Source: Deltaproteobacteria bacterium
GTDB taxonomy: Bacteria > Desulfobacterota > Dissulfuribacteria > Dissulfuribacterales > QOAL01
Reading direction: 5' to 3'
Length of the DNA: 32,413 nucleotides
Assembly (NCBI GenBank): GCA_026992735.1
Contig: JALWYO010000134.1
Span: 1 to 32,413 of the forward strand
A model generated the notes under the pieces. That model ran no database searches and was not told where the DNA came from. It saw only the letters and a program-made list of their open reading frames with translations. The translations under genes were made by a program, and so were the position numbers. Every line of letters starts with the position of its first letter. The first letter of the stretch is position 1. Below are positions 27,553-32,413 of the stretch, piece by piece.

Positions 27553-28733
27553 TGGGGCTGTTCGACAAGTTTGAGAAGATTGCCGCATCCAAAAGGGACC
27601 TGGAGAGTCAGTGCCCGGCCTTTTTTAATGTGGTGATACAGGATATTATCTCCAGCACCGAGGCTTTAATAGGCGGCAGGAAGGTAATCCTTGCAGGCAC
27701 CAACAATTATCTTGGTATGCCATTGCGCAGGGAATGTATCCAGGCAGCCTGTAAGGCCCTTCAGGAGGAGGGCACCGGCACCACTGGCTCCAGGATGGCC
27801 AATGGAACCTATGCCTCACACGTGGATCTTGAGAGGGATATTTCGGATTTCCTTGGGAAATCGAATACCATTGTTTTTACTACAGGTTACAGCGCCAATC
27901 TTGCCATGTTATCCACCATGGTCGGTCCCAGGGATTTTGTGCTGCTGGATGCAGACTGTCACGCAAGCATCTATGACGGTTGTCGCCTGGGTGGCGTCCA
28001 GGTATTCCGATTCAAGCACAATGACCTGGATGACCTTGAAAAGCGGCTAAAGAGGTTGTCCAACCAGGATGCCGATGTGCTGATAGTGGTTGAGGGCCTT
28101 TACAGCATGATGGGAGACAGGGCGTCTCTGCCCGGCATAGCGGCCCTCAAGGAAGAATACGGCGCATACCTCCTGGTAGACGAGGCCCATTCCCTTGGAG
28201 TGCTCGGCGAAACAGGCAGGGGCCTGGCTCAGGAAGCCGGAGTGGAAGATGCCGTGGACTTCGTGGTTGGCACCTTCAGCAAGAGCCTTGGCTCAGTTGG
28301 GGGATTCTGCTCAAGCAATCACAGCGAGCTTGAAATCATCCGTTATACCAGCCGCCCCTATGTCTTTACTGCCTCCTCTTCACCAGCCAATATCGCTGCT
28401 GCAAAGGCTGCCCTGTCCATTATCAGGAAGGAGCCAGGGTTGAGGGAGAAGCTTTGGGACAATGCGAATTTTCTCTATTCCAGGCTGAAGGCCATGGGAT
28501 TCCACGTAGGGCCTGAGGCAAGCCCGATCATTCCGGTACGCTGCGCCAGGATACAGGAGGCCTTTGCCATGTGGAACGCCTTGCTGGAAAGGGGCGTGTA
28601 CGTGAACATGGTCCTGCCTCCCGCCACCCCGGATGGCACCGCCCTGCTCAGGTGCAGCCTTAGCGCAGCCCATACCCACAGCCAGGTAGAAAGTATAGCC
28701 GATGCATTTGAAGCCCAGCGGCCTTCAGCCTGA
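27552..28733 (+). CDS. Serine palmitoyltransferase-like alpha-oxoamine synthase (PLP dependent)
   Basis: NNYLGMP, EGTGTTGSRMANGTYASHVDLERDISDFLGK, DADCHASIYDG, LLVDEAHSLGVLGETGRG, PLP lysine motif GTFSKSLGSVGG; GTG start overlaps ACP TAG by 1 nt. Confidence 0.9.
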   Translation: MGLFDKFEKIAASKRDLESQCPAFFNVVIQDIISSTEALIGGRKVILAGTNNYLGMPLRRECIQAACKALQEEGTGTTGSRMANGTYASHVDLERDISDFLGKSNTIVFTTGYSANLAMLSTMVGPRDFVLLDADCHASIYDGCRLGGVQVFRFKHNDLDDLEKRLKRLSNQDADVLIVVEGLYSMMGDRASLPGIAALKEEYGAYLLVDEAHSLGVLGETGRGLAQEAGVEDAVDFVVGTFSKSLGSVGGFCSSNHSELEIIRYTSRPYVFTASSSPANIAAAKAALSIIRKEPGLREKLWDNANFLYSRLKAMGFHVGPEASPIIPVRCARIQEAFAMWNALLERGVYVNMVLPPATPDGTALLRCSLSAAHTHSQVESIADAFEAQRPSA

Positions 28734-28782
28734 GAAAGTGCCTGTCTTGTAACTTATAACTTTTGGCTGCCTGTGAGCTGCA

Positions 28783-30498
28783 ATGAAATTCATTATCAGC
28801 TTTCTCAAACGCTATCCCCTGCAGAGCATCCTGACACTTCTCGCAATGCTCGTCGCAGGGATCGCAGAGGGATTCGGCATGTCAATGCTGCTTCCCATGC
28901 TGAGCCTGTCATCGCGGGGGGAGGCGTCTGCAGGCCATGTCAAGCATGCGGCTTCCACTCTGGAACAGGCCATTATCGGCCTCTTTTCCATGCTGGGAAT
29001 GCAGCCTACCATGGGTATCCTGCTGTTCATCTTTGTCATGAGCATAGTCGTCAAGGTGGTCCTGGTGCTGCTGGCAAACAGGAAGGTGGGATATATGGTG
29101 GCCAACGTGGCAACGGACCTGCGTCTCTCCCTGTTGAAGGCCATATTCGAGAGCAGCTGGAGTTACTACATCACCCAGCCTACTGGCAATATCACCAACT
29201 CTTTTGCCACTGAGGCAACCAGGTCCTCGGAGGCCTATCTGTTCGGCATGAGGCTTATTTCTGTGCTCATGAACGCGGCGGTTTATGCAGCAGTGGCCCT
29301 TATGGTGGCGTGGAAGGCCACATTGCTGGCCGTCTTTCTGGGATCAGGCATCCTGTTTCTGTTGAGATTCATGGTAAAACAGGCCAGGGCAGCCGGTAGG
29401 GACCAGACTGTTCTCCTGAAGTCTCTCCTGTCCTTCCTGACAGATATGCTCATGTCCATCAAGCCGCTGAAGGCCATGGCCAGGGAACAGGGTATGGAGT
29501 CCCTGCTCCGCAGGAAGACCCTGGAGCTGAACAGGGCGCTTCAGAGGCAGGTCTTCAGCAAGGAGGCGCTGAGGGCCCTGCAGGAACCCCTCATCACCAT
29601 CTTTTTTGCCATTGGACTCTACGTCGCACTGGTGTTCATGGAGCTGCCTCTCTCCAATGTCCTGGTTATGGTTTACATGTTGGCCAAGATATTAAAGGCC
29701 CTGCAGAGGGCACAGAAGGAACAGCAGTCCATGGTCATTGCCGAGAGCGCATACTGGTCGATCTTGTCCAGGATAAGGGATGCGGAAGAACAGAAGGAGA
29801 AATTCCAGGGCAGACGTTTTCCAGAATTCCGCAAGGCAGTGATACTCTCAGAAATTGTGATGACTTACCGGGACAAGCCCGTGCTGAACGGGCTGGACAT
29901 GGAGGTGCTGAAGGGGTCTTTTACCGCCCTGGTAGGGCCGTCAGGGGCAGGCAAGACCACTGTGGTGGACCTGATTACCGGGCTGTTCCGGCCCCAGGAG
30001 GGCAAAGTCCTGGTGGACGGCGTGCCTCTTGATGAAATAGACCTGCGCAAGTGGCGGGAGATGATAGGCTACGTCCCCCAGGAGACCCTCTTGCTCCATG
30101 ATACCGTGCTGTTCAACATCACCCTGGGGGATGAGAGCATATCCAGGGAGGATGCCATCGATGCCCTCAGGAAGGCAGGGGCATGGGAATTCGTATCCCA
30201 GCTTCCAGAGGGGATAGACAGCGTAGTGGGAGAACGGGGAGGGCTGATCTCTGGAGGCCAGAGACAGAGGATAACCATTGCCAGGGCCTTGGCCAAGAAG
30301 CCTGCCCTGCTTATAATGGACGAGGCTACAAGCGCCCTAGACCCGGAGACAGAGCTGGAAATCTGCAAGACCCTCAGGGGCCTCAGGGAACAGGTGACCG
30401 TGCTGGCAATATCCCACCAGGAGACCATTCTCAGGGAAGCGGACAGGGCCTATGTTCTCGAAAACGGGCGGGCAAGGTTCATGAAGGGAGGGATGTGA
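28783..30498 (+). CDS. ABC transporter, fused permease-ATPase (MsbA-like exporter), 571 aa
   Basis: N-terminal TM domain; Walker A GPSGAGKTT, signature LISGGQRQRITIARAL, Walker B ALLIMDEATSALD. Confidence 0.95.
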   Translation: MKFIISFLKRYPLQSILTLLAMLVAGIAEGFGMSMLLPMLSLSSRGEASAGHVKHAASTLEQAIIGLFSMLGMQPTMGILLFIFVMSIVVKVVLVLLANRKVGYMVANVATDLRLSLLKAIFESSWSYYITQPTGNITNSFATEATRSSEAYLFGMRLISVLMNAAVYAAVALMVAWKATLLAVFLGSGILFLLRFMVKQARAAGRDQTVLLKSLLSFLTDMLMSIKPLKAMAREQGMESLLRRKTLELNRALQRQVFSKEALRALQEPLITIFFAIGLYVALVFMELPLSNVLVMVYMLAKILKALQRAQKEQQSMVIAESAYWSILSRIRDAEEQKEKFQGRRFPEFRKAVILSEIVMTYRDKPVLNGLDMEVLKGSFTALVGPSGAGKTTVVDLITGLFRPQEGKVLVDGVPLDEIDLRKWREMIGYVPQETLLLHDTVLFNITLGDESISREDAIDALRKAGAWEFVSQLPEGIDSVVGERGGLISGGQRQRITIARALAKKPALLIMDEATSALDPETELEICKTLRGLREQVTVLAISHQETILREADRAYVLENGRARFMKGGM

Positions 30499-30532
30499 AT
30501 TTAGGTATCTTCATCTTCAGCCTGCATGAGAA

Positions 30533-30760
30533 GTGGCTACAAGGCGGATTCTCACCCCTGGCAAGGGATTCGTGGAACAAGGCCACCGCGTAAGGCTTGC
30601 AGTGGTGGAGCGGGCAGCAGGTTTTGCAGTGGAAAAGGCGGTAAATGCCTATTTTGCATACTTTGAGCGTATCATGGGCAGGAAAACGGTAAATTGCCCG
30701 CATGATACGGTCCTTGTTACATCGGGCAGGTTTTATGCCGGTAAAATAGATGCAGAATGA
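30533..30760 (+). CDS. Possible small hypothetical protein, 75 aa
   Basis: Open frame from GTG filling the gap between the ABC transporter and AI-2E genes; protein-like composition (GHRVRLAVVERAAGFAVEKAVNAYFAYFERIMG) but no recognised family. Confidence 0.3.
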   Translation: MATRRILTPGKGFVEQGHRVRLAVVERAAGFAVEKAVNAYFAYFERIMGRKTVNCPHDTVLVTSGRFYAGKIDAE

Positions 30761-30791
30761 TGTATGCGGGTGCAGTTACAGGAGATGAAAC

Positions 30792-31859
30792 ATGAATTGC
30801 GGTAATGATGATATCCCCTTTGAGAAAAAGGCATTGGAGGCAGCCATAAGGATTGCAGTTGTGGCTGCGCTTGTGGTCTGGACATACCAGATTATTCGGC
30901 CGTTTATCATGCCGGTTATCTGGGGAGCCATCCTTGCCATTGCCGTTGAGCCGTTTATTGCAATATGTTCAGAGCGGCTCCATGGAAGGCGTAAGCTGGT
31001 ATCCATTCTGTTTGCGCTTATCATTATCCTGGCGCTCATCGTGCCTGTGATAAAGCTTTCCTCGTCTTCCATTGTTGCCCTGCAGCCGGTAATCAAGAAT
31101 ATTGATAAGGTCCACATCACAATTCCTCCTCCTCCGGAAAATGTAAAGGCATGGCCTGTTATTGGCGAATATGTATCGGATTTATGGTCTCTTGCCACCA
31201 CTAATATTGCTGGACTCGTCAGGCAGTTTGAACCACAGATAAAATCTGCAGTGCTGTTTCTGCTGGGTCTTATAAGCGGCGGGGTCAAGGCTGTGCTGGT
31301 CTTCATCATCTCCATTGGTATTGCATCGGCAATCCTGGCAACGGCAGACAAGTCGACTGCAGCCATACACAGGGTGATACGGAGGTTTGCCGGTCAGAAG
31401 GCGGATGCAATCCGCAACCTCGCCACTGCCACCATCAGGGCAGTGATGCTCGGGGTTGTGGGCGTGGCAGTCATTCAATCCCTGCTTGCTGCACTTGGAA
31501 TGTTGATAGCCGGCATACCCCTTACGGGGTTGTGGGCCGTGCTGGTATTGATACTGGCAGTGCTTCAGCTTCCGCCCATACTGGTCCTGGGGCCGGTAGC
31601 CGGATGGTATTTTACAGCCACAGACAGCACAACATTTGCCGTGGTATTCCTGATATGGTGTGTAATGGTAAGCACCATTGATGGTTTTCTGAAACCCCTG
31701 TTCATGGGCCGAGGGGTGAATATCCCCATGCCGGTGATACTGCTGGGCGCCCTGGGCGGCATGATGTTTTCTGGCATAATAGGCCTGTTTATAGGCGCAG
31801 TGGTGGTTGCCATCAGTTATATACTGTTCATGGCCTGGGTCGATGAGGTTGAGGAGTGA
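30792..31859 (+). CDS. AI-2E (PerM/TqsA) family transporter
   Basis: 355 aa with TM helices; IRPFIMPVIWGAILAIAVEPF, GIPLTGLWAVLVLILAVLQLPPILVLGP, FLKPLFMGRGVNIPMPVILLGALGGMMFSGIIGLFIGAVVVA. Confidence 0.92.
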   Translation: MNCGNDDIPFEKKALEAAIRIAVVAALVVWTYQIIRPFIMPVIWGAILAIAVEPFIAICSERLHGRRKLVSILFALIIILALIVPVIKLSSSSIVALQPVIKNIDKVHITIPPPPENVKAWPVIGEYVSDLWSLATTNIAGLVRQFEPQIKSAVLFLLGLISGGVKAVLVFIISIGIASAILATADKSTAAIHRVIRRFAGQKADAIRNLATATIRAVMLGVVGVAVIQSLLAALGMLIAGIPLTGLWAVLVLILAVLQLPPILVLGPVAGWYFTATDSTTFAVVFLIWCVMVSTIDGFLKPLFMGRGVNIPMPVILLGALGGMMFSGIIGLFIGAVVVAISYILFMAWVDEVEE

Positions 31860-31893
31860 AAACAAGGCATCCCCGAGCCGTGGGGCACTGAGG

Positions 31894-32413
31894 TTACTTC
31901 ATCCTGGAGGGATTGAACCTGATGCCTATTTCTACAGGGCCGGGGCGCAGCTCTGGAGGCAGTGGCGGCAGAGGATCGGCATCGTTTACGGCCTTCAGCA
32001 CCGATCGGTCGAATGCTGCGAATCCAGAGCGTCTCTCAAACTGCCGGCTGATTATGTGGCCATCAGCCATTATCCTGATGGAGACTATTGCCTCTATGTC
32101 TTTCTTGTTAAGCAGATCCTCCGGGAAGTGCCAGTTTTTCCGTACCTTCATCCATATTGCGCCAGCATATTGTTTTAATGTGTTGCTTGTTCCTGAGCCA
32201 GCGGCAAGGCCTGCCGATGCCGATGTGCCCTGGCTGGCGCCGGACATTACCTTTTTCTGAATGCTTGCCAGGCGTTCCTGGAGCCTCTTTTCTTCTTTTT
32301 GATTCTCTCTGACCCTTTTTTCTATATCCTTAAGGTGCTGTGAGAACCTGTTCTCTTCGCTGTTTTTTTGCTTCTGTATGGCAGTCTTTTTCCTGGCTGG
32401 CGGCTTGGAGGCC
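31894..32413 (-). CDS. TolA/TonB C-terminal-domain protein, partial (5' end beyond window)
   Basis: YAGAIWMKVRKNWHFPEDLLNKKDIEAIVSIRIMADGHIISRQFERRSGFAAFDRSVLKAVNDADPLPPLP; frame stays open upstream as a coiled-coil (KDIEKRVRENQKEEKRLQERLASIQKKV) to the window edge. Confidence 0.82.
   Translation of the reverse strand, partial: ASKPPARKKTAIQKQKNSEENRFSQHLKDIEKRVRENQKEEKRLQERLASIQKKVMSGASQGTSASAGLAAGSGTSNTLKQYAGAIWMKVRKNWHFPEDLLNKKDIEAIVSIRIMADGHIISRQFERRSGFAAFDRSVLKAVNDADPLPPLPPELRPGPVEIGIRFNPSRMK

Overview
The window reads as a chromosomal segment of a Gram-negative, probably anaerobic, deltaproteobacterium-like organism (lineage is an inference from gene content). The left part is housekeeping: a minus-strand block rpsF-rpsR-DUF2232-rplI-dnaB-rsmG plus a coiled-coil protein, then plus-strand hsp20, lon and greA. 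The middle is more accessory: a CDF metal transporter that appears fused to a NifX/NafY-like domain, a ferredoxin + aldehyde:ferredoxin oxidoreductase (AOR) pair followed by an orphan PAS histidine kinase, a membrane-anchored collagen-like protein with 55 uninterrupted Gly-X-Y triplets, a U32 peptidase-family protein with a HAD-like protein, a UbiD-family decarboxylase, a Tim44-like protein, and a polyferredoxin + DUF3108-like pair. The most interesting locus is 24249-30498: acyl-AMP ligase, NAD-dependent epimerase/reductase, acyl carrier protein, serine palmitoyltransferase-like AOS enzyme and an MsbA-like ABC transporter. This matches the core of a bacterial sphingolipid (ceramide) pathway with a candidate dedicated lipid exporter. 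The intergenic regions in and before this cassette carry a family of dispersed and inverted repeats that recur elsewhere in the window. No tRNA, rRNA, CRISPR, prophage or transposase was recognised. All identifications come from reading the sequence; no searches were run.
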